Numbered from the stretch's first letter, positions 21,921-30,102 are shown. The stretch is 64,000 nucleotides of DNA from Chara braunii (GCA_003427395.1 BFEA01000017.1:3307597-3371596), one strand, 5' to 3'. Numbers and translations are program-made. Notes: generated by a model from the sequence alone, not told the origin.

Positions 21921-22676
21921 ACTTTTTGTGTGTGTTTGGGCTTGGTTTCCGTTACGTTTTGGGCGTGATCCGTTTCGGCTCTTGCGTCACTCCAGGGTCG
22001 ATCTGAAAACTTATATGACATCTAATAATATGTTTCTTTTTTGTTTTTCCATTTTTAAGAGGCCGGTTTTATTTAGGTTGCTGGAAACTGGGTACAGCCT
22101 CCCTTACGTGGTGTGACCTGCTCTGCGCTTCCCTTTGTTATGTTTGAGAGAATGTGAGACAGCCAACAAGCAAGGATTTACCCCTAATCCACCCCTGTTC
22201 TTCCTGCAGTGCCCCTCTTTTCAGTGATTCGTATCCATTGTGCCTCTACTGACCCTCTCAGCACTCTCGGGCTTTCAGATATCGTTTTTTGGCTCCTGCA
22301 GTTGAGGTTATTGGTCATTGAACGGAGTGGCGCTCACTCGAACCACTCCTCCTTTTCCTCCCTCTAGTTGTCCCTGCTTGGGTCCTCGTTCCCCCGTTTC
22401 GGGATTGGATGATGGCTTGTAATAACAGCAGGTTCAAGCTCTTCTTCTCACAAAGCTGCACCGGTCAGGAGAGGGGGATTCTCTACTCACTGAAAAAGTC
22501 GGTAACTTGGCCTGATGTCCCATGCTGTTTCCGTCTGTTGTTGTTGTTTTTGTTTTTGTTTTACTTTTTTTTTTCTTTTCTTCTTTTTTTTGCAGGTGAA
22601 GAAGTACCATTTCGGCCCATTTGACTGCACGAAGCTGCACCGGTCAGGAGAGGGGGATTCTCTACTCACTGAATGA
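1437..22676 (+). CDS. Gene A: large spliced plant-type gene, Ser/Pro/Arg-rich protein (whole locus)
   Basis: Twelve candidate exons on the plus strand; each is listed separately. Without the uncertain exon 5 they sum to 1,922 codons including the stop, and exon phases agree at every junction where both ends are clear. The product is basic and low-complexity, with no enzyme domain that I recognise. Two motifs stand out: [16 protein letters not shown], built across the exon 2/3 junction, and [12 protein letters not shown] near the end of exon 8. From memory they resemble SLAWDxAFFTxxGVL and SGLRxPSPxxxFF motifs in uncharacterised land-plant proteins; some basic Pro-rich plant proteins of this kind are linked to microtubules, but that role is only a suggestion here. 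The introns are crowded with retroposed sequences. The ATG at 1437 is the first in frame, but an upstream exon cannot be excluded. Confidence 0.65.
2040..2421 (+). repeat. Three related copies of a small repeat, two direct and one inverted
   Basis: Direct copies at about 2040-2135 and 2140-2230 share GAGTGCATCT, GGCCAGGTAC and GTAGGAAAGTA. An inverted partial copy lies at about 2378-2421. It looks like a MITE-type element with internal duplication inside gene A intron 1. Confidence 0.5.
2517..2725. repeat. Perfect 209-base palindrome
   Basis: Reading outward from base 2621, the two 104-base arms are exact reverse complements with a single T between them. The bases just outside the arms do not match. 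It lies in gene A intron 1. Confidence 0.95.
3562..3654 (+). pseudogene. U6 snRNA retrocopy 1
   Basis: It starts GTCCTTTGGGATATCC and ends TTGAGAAATGGTCC, following U6 from end to end with scattered changes. An A-rich tail follows, and the flanks repeat AAATAGACAGCTAA at about 3534-3547 and 3683-3696, a target duplication. It is therefore a retroposed U6 RNA in gene A intron 1, not a working gene. Confidence 0.85.
3742..3969 (+). CDS. Gene A exon 2
   Basis: Acceptor TTGTGTTGCAG ends at 3741; donor GT at 3970-3971. Entry and exit are both phase 1. The exon ends in [12 protein letters not shown], the most recognisable motif of the gene, and is followed by a long pyrimidine-rich intron. A U6 retrocopy lies less than 100 bases upstream of the acceptor. 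Confidence 0.7.
3985..4460 (+). repeat. Pyrimidine-rich low-complexity tract with (TC)n
   Basis: CCCCCTTCTT-type repeats (4030-4085) and a (TC)n run (about 4290-4352) within gene A intron 2. Frames through it are compositional artefacts. Confidence 0.85.
5022..5193 (-). mobile_element. tRNA-derived SINE, copy 1
   Basis: Read on the minus strand it starts with a tRNA-like head: A box TAGCTCAGTTTATA, B box GAGTTCAAACTCC. It ends with a tail module GGCCGTCGCCCTTC and oligo(A). Flanks carry GGCTCTCTCCTGTC (5008-5021) and GGTTCTCTCCTGTC (5194-5207), a 14-base target duplication with one mismatch. The same head and tail modules recur near 19.9 kb and 26.5 kb. Confidence 0.8.
5233..5255 (+). repeat. 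Interstitial plant-type telomere motif
   Basis: Three CCCTAAA-type units in a row in gene A intron 2; a shorter AAACCCTAAACCCT occurs near 4,642. Such telo-box sequences occur in plant regulatory regions, but no role is shown here. Confidence 0.8.
5364..5475. mobile_element. MITE family M1, copy 1
   Basis: A 112-base element with terminal inverted repeats (CTACTGTCTTCACC at the left, GGTGAAGACGGTAG at the right). The interior shares TTTTCAGTC-type and GATGCNGNCATAATGAC-type blocks with the copy at 20,128. Confidence 0.75.
5588..6247 (+). CDS. Gene A exon 3
   Basis: Acceptor CTGCGTGCAG ends at 5587; donor GTGAGT starts at 6248. The carried G plus GA gives Gly, producing [18 protein letters not shown] straight after the AWDKAF motif, which supports the junction. 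The rest is an acidic, Ser/Ala-rich segment of about 220 residues. Confidence 0.7.
6330..6464 (+). repeat. (CA)n(GA)n compound microsatellite
   Basis: About 60 bases of CA followed by about 74 of GA, filling most of the intron between gene A exons 3 and 4. Confidence 0.95.
6535..6602 (+). CDS. Gene A exon 4
   Basis: A 68-base exon after a (CA)n(GA)n-filled intron. Acceptor TTCTTTTGGCAG ends at 6534; donor GTGAGC starts at 6603. Enters with two bases that complete Asn and leaves in phase 0 after DPDK. Confidence 0.7.
6984..7300 (+). repeat. GC-rich minisatellite, 81-base unit
   Basis: Two almost identical 81-base units (6984-7064 and 7065-7145) starting GTGGGCCCGGTGCACC, followed by two diverged units that end GCGACTTTATGAAC. 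It is far richer in G and C than its surroundings, with T runs inside each unit, and lies in a gene A intron. Confidence 0.9.
7465..7731 (+). CDS. Gene A exon 5 (3' end uncertain)
   Basis: Good acceptor GTGTCTCCTTCAG ending at 7464, entered in phase 0. The frame is open to a TGA at 7732-7734, so a donor must lie earlier; candidates such as GTTGGC after 7500 are weak. The exon may be alternative, or shorter than given. Confidence 0.4.
7735..9195 (+). other. Gene A intron region without recognised genes
   Basis: It contains a (GT)n microsatellite (about 8415-8470) and TTCC-type runs near 8,920-8,970. No exon, RNA gene or complete element was recognised. Confidence 0.5.
9196..9246 (+). CDS. Gene A exon 6 (small)
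   Basis: A 51-base phase 0-0 exon between an AG at 9194-9195 and a GTAAGC donor at 9247. It encodes 17 residues, including [15 protein letters not shown]. The pyrimidine tract is weak, so support comes mainly from phase and the donor. Confidence 0.4.
9598..9785 (+). repeat. Imperfect tandem repeat, about 55-base unit
   Basis: Three or four loose copies share CACTAGCG(A/G), TGTTGTAATAG and CAGCTTT blocks. Confidence 0.5.
10674..10854 (+). CDS. Gene A exon 7
   Basis: Acceptor AAGAAACAG ends at 10673; donor GTGAGA starts at 10855. Entry phase 0, exit phase 1. It encodes about 60 residues, acidic and Ala-rich, then basic, ending DARPPTN. A U6 retrocopy starts about 120 bases downstream in the next intron. 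Confidence 0.6.
10976..11071 (-). pseudogene. U6 snRNA retrocopy 2 (full length)
   Basis: On the minus strand it starts GTCCTTCGGGACATCC, contains ACAGAGAAGATTAGCATGG and GCGCAAGGATGACACGC, and ends GAGAAATGGTCC. That is U6 at nearly full identity apart from a short change near base 20. It is followed by oligo(A) (T run at 10,944-10,966) and flanked by GGGCTAGCC at 10,935-10,943 and 11,072-11,080. The tail and duplication show retroposition. It is the best preserved of the five U6 copies. Confidence 0.9.
11228..11278 (+). repeat. 18-base tandem repeat, three units
   Basis: Units of the form TC(A/G)TCCAGCGAAAGNCC repeated three times, next to the tRNA-like sequence. Confidence 0.8.
11316..11376 (-). 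mobile_element. tRNA-like sequence, possible second SINE type
   Basis: On the minus strand, GCAGTTGGTAGAGG resembles an A box and GGGTTCGATTCCC matches a B box, spaced as in a tRNA. The acceptor stem does not close, so this is a tRNA-derived repeat rather than a tRNA gene. No other copy was found in the window. Confidence 0.5.
11718..12574 (+). CDS. Gene A exon 8 with TPGxR repeats
   Basis: Acceptor GGAAACAG ends at 11717; donor GTAAGC starts at 12575. The carried G completes Gly, and the exon leaves in phase 0. It encodes six near-identical TPG(T/N)R pentads (about 12,045-12,130), several SRP-x-SP motifs, and [14 protein letters not shown] near its end. The composition is that of a basic disordered segment. 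Confidence 0.7.
12757..12799 (+). CDS. Gene A exon 9 (43 bases)
   Basis: Acceptor AGGTGGCAG ends at 12756; donor GTAAGT starts at 12800. In phase 0 it encodes [14 protein letters not shown] plus one base. The upstream AG at 12748-12749 would give an immediate stop, so the second AG is preferred. Confidence 0.5.
13111..16241 (+). CDS. Gene A exon 10 (3.1 kb)
   Basis: The frame stays open for more than 1,040 codons and ends at a GTGAGT donor (16242). The start at 13111 (after GGTAAAG) keeps the phase with exon 9; the stronger-looking GCAG acceptor at 13103 would give a stop when joined to exon 9, so one of the two junctions may be wrong. The encoded protein is Ser/Gly/Gln-rich with no domain I recognise; it ends [13 protein letters not shown]. 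Confidence 0.65.
17853..18230. repeat. Inverted repeat with about 100-base arms
   Basis: Arms 17,853-17,953 and 18,129-18,230 are reverse complements at roughly 85%, sharing CACTGCAGTCTCTG and AAAACTAGCACTGGGGACG. A related partial copy is near 17,735-17,780. The spacer and right flank hold repeats of CTCAACATAGCAAGAC. Confidence 0.75.
18283..18335 (+). pseudogene. U6 snRNA retrocopy 3 (5' truncated) with 26-base target duplication
   Basis: It begins inside U6 at TAGCATGGCCCCTGC and runs to GAGAAATGGTCC, then an A-rich tail. The 26 bases before it (18,257-18,282) are repeated exactly after the tail (18,355-18,380). Truncation, tail and duplication are the marks of LINE-driven target-primed insertion. 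Confidence 0.9.
19843..20040 (-). mobile_element. tRNA-derived SINE, copy 2
   Basis: Minus-strand head GAGTAGTTCAGTTGGTACACC (A box region), a decayed B box, and a tail module ending GGCCATCGTCCCTCG plus oligo(A), as in copy 1. An extra T-rich run (19,919-19,945) flanked by AATGATCTT on both sides interrupts it, apparently a later insertion. Confidence 0.65.
20128..20238. mobile_element. MITE family M1, copy 2
   Basis: A 111-base element with inverted ends CTACCGTCTTCACCC and GGGGCGAAGACGGTAG. The interior is partly palindromic (CAGTCATTATAG and CATAATGACTG). Related to 5,364 and 37,077. Confidence 0.8.
20863..20949 (+). CDS. Gene A exon 11
   Basis: Acceptor CCTGTTGGCAG ends at 20862; donor GTAGGT starts at 20950. 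It is an 87-base phase 0-0 exon encoding 29 charged residues (begins [12 protein letters not shown], ends ERNPWSP). Confidence 0.6.
21094..21185 (-). pseudogene. U6 snRNA retrocopy 4
   Basis: Minus-strand U6, starting GTCCTTCGGGGTATCC and ending GAGAAATGGTCC, with several changes in the central region. A T-rich run at 21,081-21,088 is the tail. TCGTGTCTGGTC flanks it at 21,062-21,073 and 21,187-21,198. Confidence 0.85.
21437..21658 (-). pseudogene. cox2: Nuclear copy of mitochondrial cox2, C-terminal part
   Basis: The minus strand reads 73 codons to a TAA and gives an unmistakable cytochrome c oxidase subunit II C-terminus: [19 protein letters not shown], then [20 protein letters not shown], then the C-terminal tail. 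These contain the CuA site ligands (His of LHSW, the two Cys, Glu, Met), but the ligand His in CGTNHAFMP is Tyr here. The N-terminal two thirds are absent and there is no start codon, so it is a truncated mitochondrial DNA insertion in gene A intron 11. The otherwise intact frame suggests recent transfer. Confidence 0.9.
21799..21915 (+). repeat. (CA)n(GA)n compound microsatellite
   Basis: CA repeats with CG interruptions, then about 75 bases of GA. Confidence 0.95.
22453..22494 (+). repeat. Exact 42-base duplicate of the last coding bases of gene A
   Basis: Identical to 22,632-22,673. It is in frame with an AG acceptor at 22,430-22,431 and then reads [10 protein letters not shown] and on to a stop near 22,520, so it could serve as an alternative last exon. 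Confidence 0.8.
22596..22676 (+). CDS. Gene A last exon
   Basis: A strong polypyrimidine tract and TGCAG precede [15 protein letters not shown], and the frame ends LLTE with TGA at 22674-22676. Entry in phase 0 fits exon 11. The last 42 coding bases are duplicated exactly 179 bases upstream. Confidence 0.6.
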   Translation: MKKYHFGPFDCTKLHRSGEGDSLLTE

Positions 22677-23540
22677 AAGTTCATTTTGTGCTCTCATCGG
22701 TCAACATCACATCGTCTCCTTGTGGTCCTTTTTTTCAAGGTATCTACCTACCGGGTGGGCCATTGAATTTTGCAACCACTACACGACAACTGCACTGCAC
22801 CAGGCGTACTGTGTACATACATCAGTGTTGTCCGATCACTTGTGATGAAACAGGAACCACAGGACTCTGATCCAAGAGGCGAAAAGAGCACATTGGTGGG
22901 CTTCCCTCAATGAATACTGATTGGACTACGGAGATGTTGTGGTGCAGCGCGAACTGGCTAGAGTTGGTTGTAGAGGAGCGACAACTGGAATATGCAAATC
23001 TCAGAGTGAAGAATGGGCTGATTGTTGCGAGGTCATGTGTTCGAATCTCTTCTAGTCTCAGCATGGCCCAAACGGTGTCAGCGTTTCTTATGGGAGATGT
23101 CAGTGGGCTTAGTCCTACTCGAGAAGAGAAACACATGCACTGGTCGCGTGTTGTTCGCAGCCAGCCCGTCAAGGAGAGAGAGCATCCAGCATTAGGTAGG
23201 TAGGTATTCGCGGACCAGCTGTGTCTGTCCCAGGTTCTCCCGGCCCCGGCGAGGACTTCCACATAGGTATGTGCCTGTATGTATCCCGACCCTACACTTG
23301 TGTATGATCCGAACTAAAATTTGAAGATAGAGCATAGAAAAGAGAGAGGTGTTCATGGTAGGCAGTGGGGTCTTCTCTTCCCTGGGACACACATCAACAA
23401 CAGGGTGTCAGGATCAAAATTTAATGTTACAGAAGAAGATGAGATATTGAATAGAGCGACAGGAAGCGTTCGGAGATACCGAAGAAAGAAACTGCTCAAT
23501 CAATTGATGAACATCTGCTCTGACAAGATCCACAAGAACG
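22677..23540. other. Unassigned sequence after gene A
   Basis: No gene recognised. A B-box-like GTGTTCGAATCTC at about 23,038 suggests a decayed tRNA-derived repeat, without a clear A box. Confidence 0.4.
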
Positions 23541-23559
23541 GCGATTAGATGCCTGAGGA

Positions 23560-24830
23560 AGAACGCTGCATGTCAGGAATGCGAGCATACTAGATTAGGA
23601 GTGTTCAATGTATCGCTACTGTGATTATTGAAAAGGGCCAATTGTGACTTGATGCAGTTGTTACGCACAACGTCCTGGCAACGTGTGACCGGCGCTATGG
23701 GCTTCCCTTCCTTGTATAAGGGCCAGTTGTGACTCGATGAAGCTGGGATGTTCTCGGCGATGCCTAAGGCATGTGATGAAGTTTGGGTGTTATCAGCGAT
23801 GCCGAAGGCATGTGATCAAGTTTGGACGTTCTCGGCGATGTCGAAGGGATCGGATATAGCTCGATCGTAGTTCAACTTGGAGCATCGGCAGTTAGTGGAC
23901 AAGTCAAAACATTGAAGATAAGTTGACTAGGACCTGCACCAGAGAGATCAAGAGAGCTGCAATTGGATGCCAGTGAGAGGAGAACGCATGCAGGGCATGC
24001 AGACATGCTCGAGTGAGTATTATCACTAGACATGCAGACGTGCTCGAGTGAGTATTATCACTAGACATGCAGACATGCTCGAGTGAGTATTATCACTAGA
24101 TTGGCAGAGCTTTCACCCCATCAGCGCTGTGATTATTAAACAGAGGCAGTTCTGATGCAACAACACGACGTGGAAGCAATGGGTCGGGTCTGGGGATGGA
24201 TAAAGAATGCGGCCAAGCTATGGGATTGCAGCGAGCGAGAGAAGAACGCATGCAGGGTATGCAGACATGCTCGAGTGAGTATTATCACTAGATTGGCAGA
24301 ACTGTCACCCCATCAGCGCTGTGATTATTGAACATAGGCAGTTCTGATGCAACAACACAATGTGCAAGCAATGGCTCAGGTCTGGGGATGGATAAAGAAT
24401 GCGCCCAAGCTATGGGATTGCAGCGAGCGAGAGAAGAACGCATGCAGACATGCTCGAGTGGAAGTGTTATCACTCGATTGGCAGAGCTTTCAACCCATCA
24501 GCGCTGTAGTTCTGATGCAACAACACAATGTGCAAGCAATTGCTCAGGTCTGGGGATGGATAAAGAATGCGCCCAAGCTATGGGATTGCAGATGGAGGTG
24601 GAGCGTCTGCAGTCTGTGAAGAAGTTAAAACACAGAGAATCAATTGTGCAGGGATCTGCTCTGAGGAATTGCAAGGACGTCGATGGACAGCCAGGGAGAG
24701 GATGCTGGATGCTGGACATGCAGCGTCCTCGTTAGATTAGCAGAGAGTTTACTGCATCGGCACTGTGACGACTGAACAGAGGCAATCCTGATGCGACAAC
24801 ACAAACAATGAGAAGTGCATGAGGTGAGGG
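23560..24830 (+). repeat. Satellite-like tandem repeat block
   Basis: Three nested patterns: about 52-base units around GGCATGTGATGAAGTTTGG (23,700-23,840); three 38-base units around CTCGAGTGAGTATTATCAC (24,007-24,105); and long units of about 170-200 bases, each carrying CATCAGCGCTGTGATTATT, TCTGATGCAACAACAC and TGGGGATGGATAAAGAATG, repeated about three times (24,060-24,600) with a decayed copy to 24,800. Confidence 0.85.
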
Positions 24831-25057
24831 GGCGAAGGGGGGCGGTGGATGATGATTGCACCCCGCTATGGGATGGCAGAGTGCCAATCGAGGTCGATGC
24901 TTCGTCGACAAGACTTTATGGCCAGAGTTATATGGTGTAATATCGAGTTGGTTCTTTAAATCCAAATGCCTTGATGACCACTGTAATATTCCTTTAGTTC
25001 TGTCGTTTTGCACAATCTTGCATATGAAGGAGGCTTATTATGTCAATTCACTGCAGC

Positions 25058-25062
<5 letters not shown>

Positions 25063-25145
<83 letters not shown>

Positions 25146-25289
25146 CTGTCTCTTATCCCTCAATTCCATCAGTCAGTGCAATCATCACGTGCCAGGTATG
25201 TTCGGTGGCCGTTTCCATGTGTCTAGGTCGTGGCAACAGGAGCACGAAGCGCGAAAATATATANNNNNNNNNNNNNNNNNNNNNNNNNN

Positions 25290-25352
<63 letters not shown>
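25063..25352 (+). repeat. (TC)n, short gap and (CA)n
   Basis: TC run 25,063-25,140, unknown bases 25,264-25,289, CA run 25,290-25,352. The gap sits at the CA run, so its true length is unknown. Confidence 0.9.
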
Positions 25353-25358
<6 letters not shown>

Positions 25359-25639
25359 ATGCTTCGATTTTGGATCTACTCTTCTGGGTGAAAAAGGGCC
25401 TGTTGCGGTGACAAATTAACACACACACACACATAGACGCTTGCTGGGTGTGAAGGCGAAGCAGATTCCACAGCTACTGAACACTCGCACTCCAGACATG
25501 CGTCGTTGTCTCTTACTGACCGGACAATGCGGACATAGAGCAAGTCGGCAGCACACCTATTGGTCTTGGAAGCTCTTTGATCACTGCCATTGTGGGATGA
25601 TTCAGCTCATGTCCGATCCGGATGTCATCAGCACACCGC

Positions 25640-25775
25640 TCGGTAGTATTTTTGATGGCATGGTTCCCTGTGAATATGTACTCAGGCCTGTATACATCGC
25701 CCGTCACGCCATGGGAATTTCTTTTGCCCGAAATCGTCTCTATGATAAACCAATGACTTATGTGTCAACACCCCT
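25640..25775 (+). pseudogene. Fragment of organelle (probably mitochondrial) SSU rRNA
   Basis: GTGAATATGTACTCAGGCCT is followed by TACATCGCCCGTCACGCCATGGGAATT and TTTTGCCCGAAATCG. This is the universal 3' region of bacterial-type SSU rRNA (usually TACACACCGCCCGTCACACC) with scattered changes, and the ATGTACTCAGGCC form suits plant mitochondria. The flanks are too diverged to place the ends. It is likely a mitochondrial DNA insertion; a plastid source is less likely. Confidence 0.75.
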
Positions 25776-25999
25776 GCTGATGTTCCTGCTGCACCCATCC
25801 ACTCGATCCTCTCATGGCATTTCCCTTAGACCAACCTACTCACATGCAAATAGGTATTAACAACCACGTTAACACCACAAAGAACAAAGAAATCCCATCT
25901 CGACCCTTAGGTACTAGTAGGAAGTTGATATCTGAGAAGAAGTAACCCTTTGTTCCGTTTCTACTAGTTGGAATTTTGCTGTAGAATTCTCCAAGCGTA

Positions 26000-26500
26000 C
26001 CCAAAACATCAGAGTTAAAAGAAGAAGAAGAAGAAGAAGAAGAAGAAGAAGAAGAAAGAATAGAAAAGAAAAGAAAAGCAGAGAGTTTTAATACTTCGTA
26101 TCAACCGTATTTTTGGTTTCGGAATGACAAGAACGATGAGGGCTGCTGAAATAGGCCCCTGGATAAAACGACTCAGGGACCACTCAGACCACGACATTCC
26201 AACCCGGCCTTGATGCACCTGACCGTTTTTCCAACCCGGCCTTGATGCACCCGACCGCAATTACGTCCACAGAGAAGTGGAAAACGTCCTAGTGCGAGTA
26301 TGCCCTCGGAATTATGGAGTAATGGAGTGTGGAGGGTTGGACGTGTCTAGTGTCTGTGAAACTTCAGCTGCCGTGTCTGTGTTCCTAGCATGCGGAAGCC
26401 GTGTTGCATGTGTGACACCTTTGTATGGAGTGGCATTGGAAATAGTGAAGGCAGGAGTACTTCGTCGGGTGTCACACATGGTAAATAGTGGAAGGCGGGA
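26000..26500. other. Unassigned sequence with (GAA)n
   Basis: A (GAA)n run (about 26,022-26,056) and two copies of CCAACCCGGCCTTGATGCACC (about 26,199 and 26,232). No gene recognised. Confidence 0.5.
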
Positions 26501-26513
26501 GTATTGAATCAGA

Positions 26514-26702
26514 GTGGTAGCAATGGGCCTCGCTCAGTTGGTAGGCCCGTGAACTGCTGAAATGCAGACTGGAGTTTGAATCCTTAGACGGTGATATGCC
26601 ACCAGATGACCAGAACAAAATCATTGTGAATTAATTACCTGGGGCCAGTCAATTCAATCATGACATCTGAAGGCCGCCGCCCTTTTACTGTATGAAAAAA
26701 AA
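26514..26702 (+). mobile_element. tRNA-derived SINE, copy 3
   Basis: Head CGCTCAGTTGGTAGGCCCG (A box region) and GGAGTTTGAATCC (B box), then a body ending GGCCGCCGCCCTT and oligo(A). The flanks share GAATCAG (26,506-26,512 and 26,703-26,709). The tail module matches the SINEs at 5.0 and 19.9 kb. Confidence 0.75.
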
Positions 26703-26709
26703 GAATCAG

Positions 26710-27800
26710 GTGAGAATGGGAAGGTGGATAGATAATTCAATAAATAGGTTGGAGTGTCAAGAGGGAGGTCCATATAGTGAAGTAAGAGGGAGGTCCACAA
26801 CAAGCCCTTTTCCACCCAGATGGGTTTCAAGGGTTCGCCTGTAGATCGCCTCCAACACGGCAACAAGTTTATGTATACCAGGTTCATCGGCGAACAACCG
26901 AACCCTTGTATATAAGAGTCTACTCAAAATCATTCTGAATTACGGTGTTATAGCAGAGGGTGTACTCAAAAGGGGTAAGACTTTGCCTTAATCAAATTCG
27001 CTGCAGTAGAAACGGTGTCTTGCACATAAGAGTCTACTCAAGGGAGCAGAGGATGTACCTGTAGTTTCCAGCAGTGCCTTGTTGAATGGCCGTCCTCGAT
27101 GTTGGAGGGGTCCCGAGATTGGTGTCCGGTAGGTTCAGTTCCAGTAGGCGCGGTGGTTGACTGATTGAGTTGATGAGACACTCAAGTAAATGCCATAACC
27201 TGCAGGCTTGCAGCAATCATTGCGTACATTGATCCTGAGCATGCATGGACTTGTTCCTTACTGCTTGTAGAACTGATGTGTGTGGGCTCCGGCGCAGAGC
27301 AGGCTGTGCACACGGGCTGTGTGTCCGAGGAACGGAGAACGGACAAAATTGAACGCCATTGAACCCGTTCAATGGGCCCGGGGACCCCTGTTGAATCGCG
27401 TTTAATGCAAAAACGGGGGTGTCCCGTTGGATTTTGAAAAACGGAACCGGCGCGTTGGGCCTCGGACACGTGCCCCTACGCGCCGAAACGCAAACCAAAA
27501 AAAAAAAAAAAAAAGCAACCTGAACAATTCAGCCCTACCTACTACAAGGTTCCTGTACCCCTCCCCCCCCCCACACCCGATAGATGAGACAACCTTTTTA
27601 CCCCGGTTTGAGACACAAACGAGGGGGAAGACACCTAAACATACTACCCATTGTGCTGCTCCCCTCCACTATGAACGCCTCTCTCTAATTGGGAAACCCC
27701 ATGGTACCCAGACGTCTACCCCCCTTTAGGGAGAGGCAGGGAGTAGCAGACCAGAGTTCTCTGGGCCCGTATGCTAGTATACTATAGTCTGGTACTTACT
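26710..27800. other. Unassigned sequence
   Basis: Short repeats of AAGAGTCTACTCAA (near 26,915 and 27,027) and an A run near 27,500. No gene or complete element recognised. Confidence 0.4.
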
Positions 27801-27802
27801 AT

Positions 27803-27921
27803 GTATGATCACCTTATGAGTTTCCAACAGTCCACTGCAACTAGTGCTTCCTATTTGATATATAAAGCAACCGATGGATTGTATGATCGCCTTGTGAGTT
27901 TCCAAGAGTCCACTGCAGATA
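27803..27921 (+). repeat. Direct repeat, 81-base period
   Basis: GTATGATCACCTTATGAGTT and GTATGATCGCCTTGTGAGTT each begin about 37 similar bases, 81 bases apart. Confidence 0.75.
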
Positions 27922-28129
27922 ATATGACAAGACGACAATGATAAAGGTTGTGGTCTCTACAATGAGCACGCATAGAGAGCAAGCTACTATAACTGCATCT
28001 TCATTAAAATTGAGTTTTTTTCTATTTTGCAATTTGTATTTGAGTGGTTTGAAAATGTCATTCGGCTTGTTCCTTAAGGGTTTTTTTTCGGGACGAGTGG
28101 CAGTCTCATCGATGATCAACCATCCCAAA

Positions 28130-30102
28130 AATTAGCCTTTACCAGACAGTCCAAGTGATCTCTTCAACGAGTCTTCATGTGACTCTAGTACAACCCCCAA
28201 TCGTGCAGTTCCTTGCGCCCTGGAACGGCAGCTTGAACTCCCCTTGGCCTGATTGGAGGCCCTGGGGGGAAGACGACTCCACGAGGGTCAGGCCCAATGG
28301 GGATGCCTCGCGGGAGGAGTGTGCGGTTCGCCCATTTCCTAGCAGGAGTAACGTTTATCCCCTCAGCATCTGGCGACTGTGGTGTCGCAAGGTCTCCCGA
28401 CTGGATATCTCAGGGATACAGGACCCGAAGTTCAGGCGGAGAGCACCCTGGCGCAGCGTTCCGTGTAGCACCGGTTCTGGGACGAACTCCCAGATTCGTG
28501 CGGTCGAGGTTGTGCGCTCCGCCTTGAGCGACCTCGATGTGTGGGTGGGAACGCCTGAACTAAGTTGTCTCGTTGATGGTGGACTGCAAATCCTGCACAA
28601 GGTTCAATGTGATGAGAGAAAAGTATCTTTGGGTTGCTAAACGGTGTTGGTTCGATGTCCATCTATATTGCATGTGTTGCACAAAATGTTGGCCACCAAA
28701 GCCGGCAGACATTAATTTCCAAGGTCGCTCAGCACTGGCCAACAAAGCACCAAATAAGTGTTCTTCTTTTATGTGCATTTACTTTTCTTTACAAGTTTTT
28801 CATATCTTTATCTTACTTCGTTCATGTGCTATGTTTGTGTAATGACCACTCATTCTTGGTGTAGGGGCTAGGGTTGGATATCTATGTGCGTGACGCACTT
28901 GCTGCATATGGAACACCTTCTACCACATTGTTTTCCAAACATCATCCATTACACGGTATTTGGATTTACTCTATCCTCACCAACCACCATAGCCTCCTTA
29001 CCCTCTACAATCTCCTCACCGCTATTTTGTTGCCGGCCAAACCTAAACCTTTAAGCCCTTCGCTTATCCTCCACACATTATCACCATATCCCTTTCTCAC
29101 CCGCCCTTGTTGCCCTAATCCTCTAAAAGGGCAGCATGTACATCTCATTAGCTCATTGATCACCATTTTTCCAAGGTGCCTATGTACCATCGGAAGAAGC
29201 GGTGGTGTGGGTCACGCCCATTGGGATGGACGGAGGGAGATGAGCTGGCCATCGCCGTTGGTCATGGGGGAGAAGGTGACCGTTTATGTGTTGGTGTTTA
29301 TGCATGCATGTATATATACACATCATGGTCATTTGCACTGCTCTTGTGGGTACTCGCGCAACTGCAAGGTGACAGTATGTTGTAATCAATCAGTAGGTAG
29401 GTGCTTGCCCATTGATAACTCATTGCTTGGGGTAAGAATCCACCGGTGTTGTATTCATGCTAACGAGGATCCTCCCCCACTACCGTAGTGATACTATGAT
29501 GGTTCTTGAAAAGTGTGTACATAATCATAAAATGGACAAGGTTCGTGCTCTTGATATAGACTTGATCATGCTTCCTATGGAACGCAACCCTAACGGGGTG
29601 AATACTGTGCGCATCGCTCCTGCGACGGGCGAAAGTCATAGCTCTCTTACCATCGTTCGCCATATCTCCTACCTTCGTCCTCTTCCCTCTCCTGATTATC
29701 TTGCTCCTTCTTCCTCATCTCTTTCTAGCAGTGACAAAGATTATGCCCTCCCTCCTTCTTCTGGTAGTTCCTGCTCACAACCATCGCCATGACTTACGCA
29801 CTTCAGCCGACCATCTTTGCGCGACTTCTTCCACCTCGACCGGCCCTGCAGTTTCGCCAAGTTTCTCGTCAGCGGCTCGGCCCCGACCTATTGCGGTTTG
29901 CGCAACTGTTCAACAGGCAAACGAGGTATGCCTCAGTGGAAGTGACAATCGCGACAGATCGAGGTTCTGCGATGATCCCGATGGAAGCATCGACGTTTTG
30001 TGTTTTTCTCGGTCTGGGCATTTGATTGTCTGCGATCACATATATATGGTTGAAGAAAGTTTCATTGTGATTGTGGGAAGTGATCATTTCGTATCTATAA
30101 AT

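Noticed and set aside
23026-23060. B-box-like GTTCGAATCTC suggesting a tRNA gene
   Set aside because: No acceptor stem, no anticodon arm and no clear A box at the right distance.
23910-24600. Regular repeats that resemble a CRISPR array
   Set aside because: Units are longer, directly adjacent and without unique spacers; the context is eukaryotic.
28874-29488. 204-codon plus-strand frame
   Set aside because: No recognisable domain, biased composition and no splice or start context; possibly an old element.
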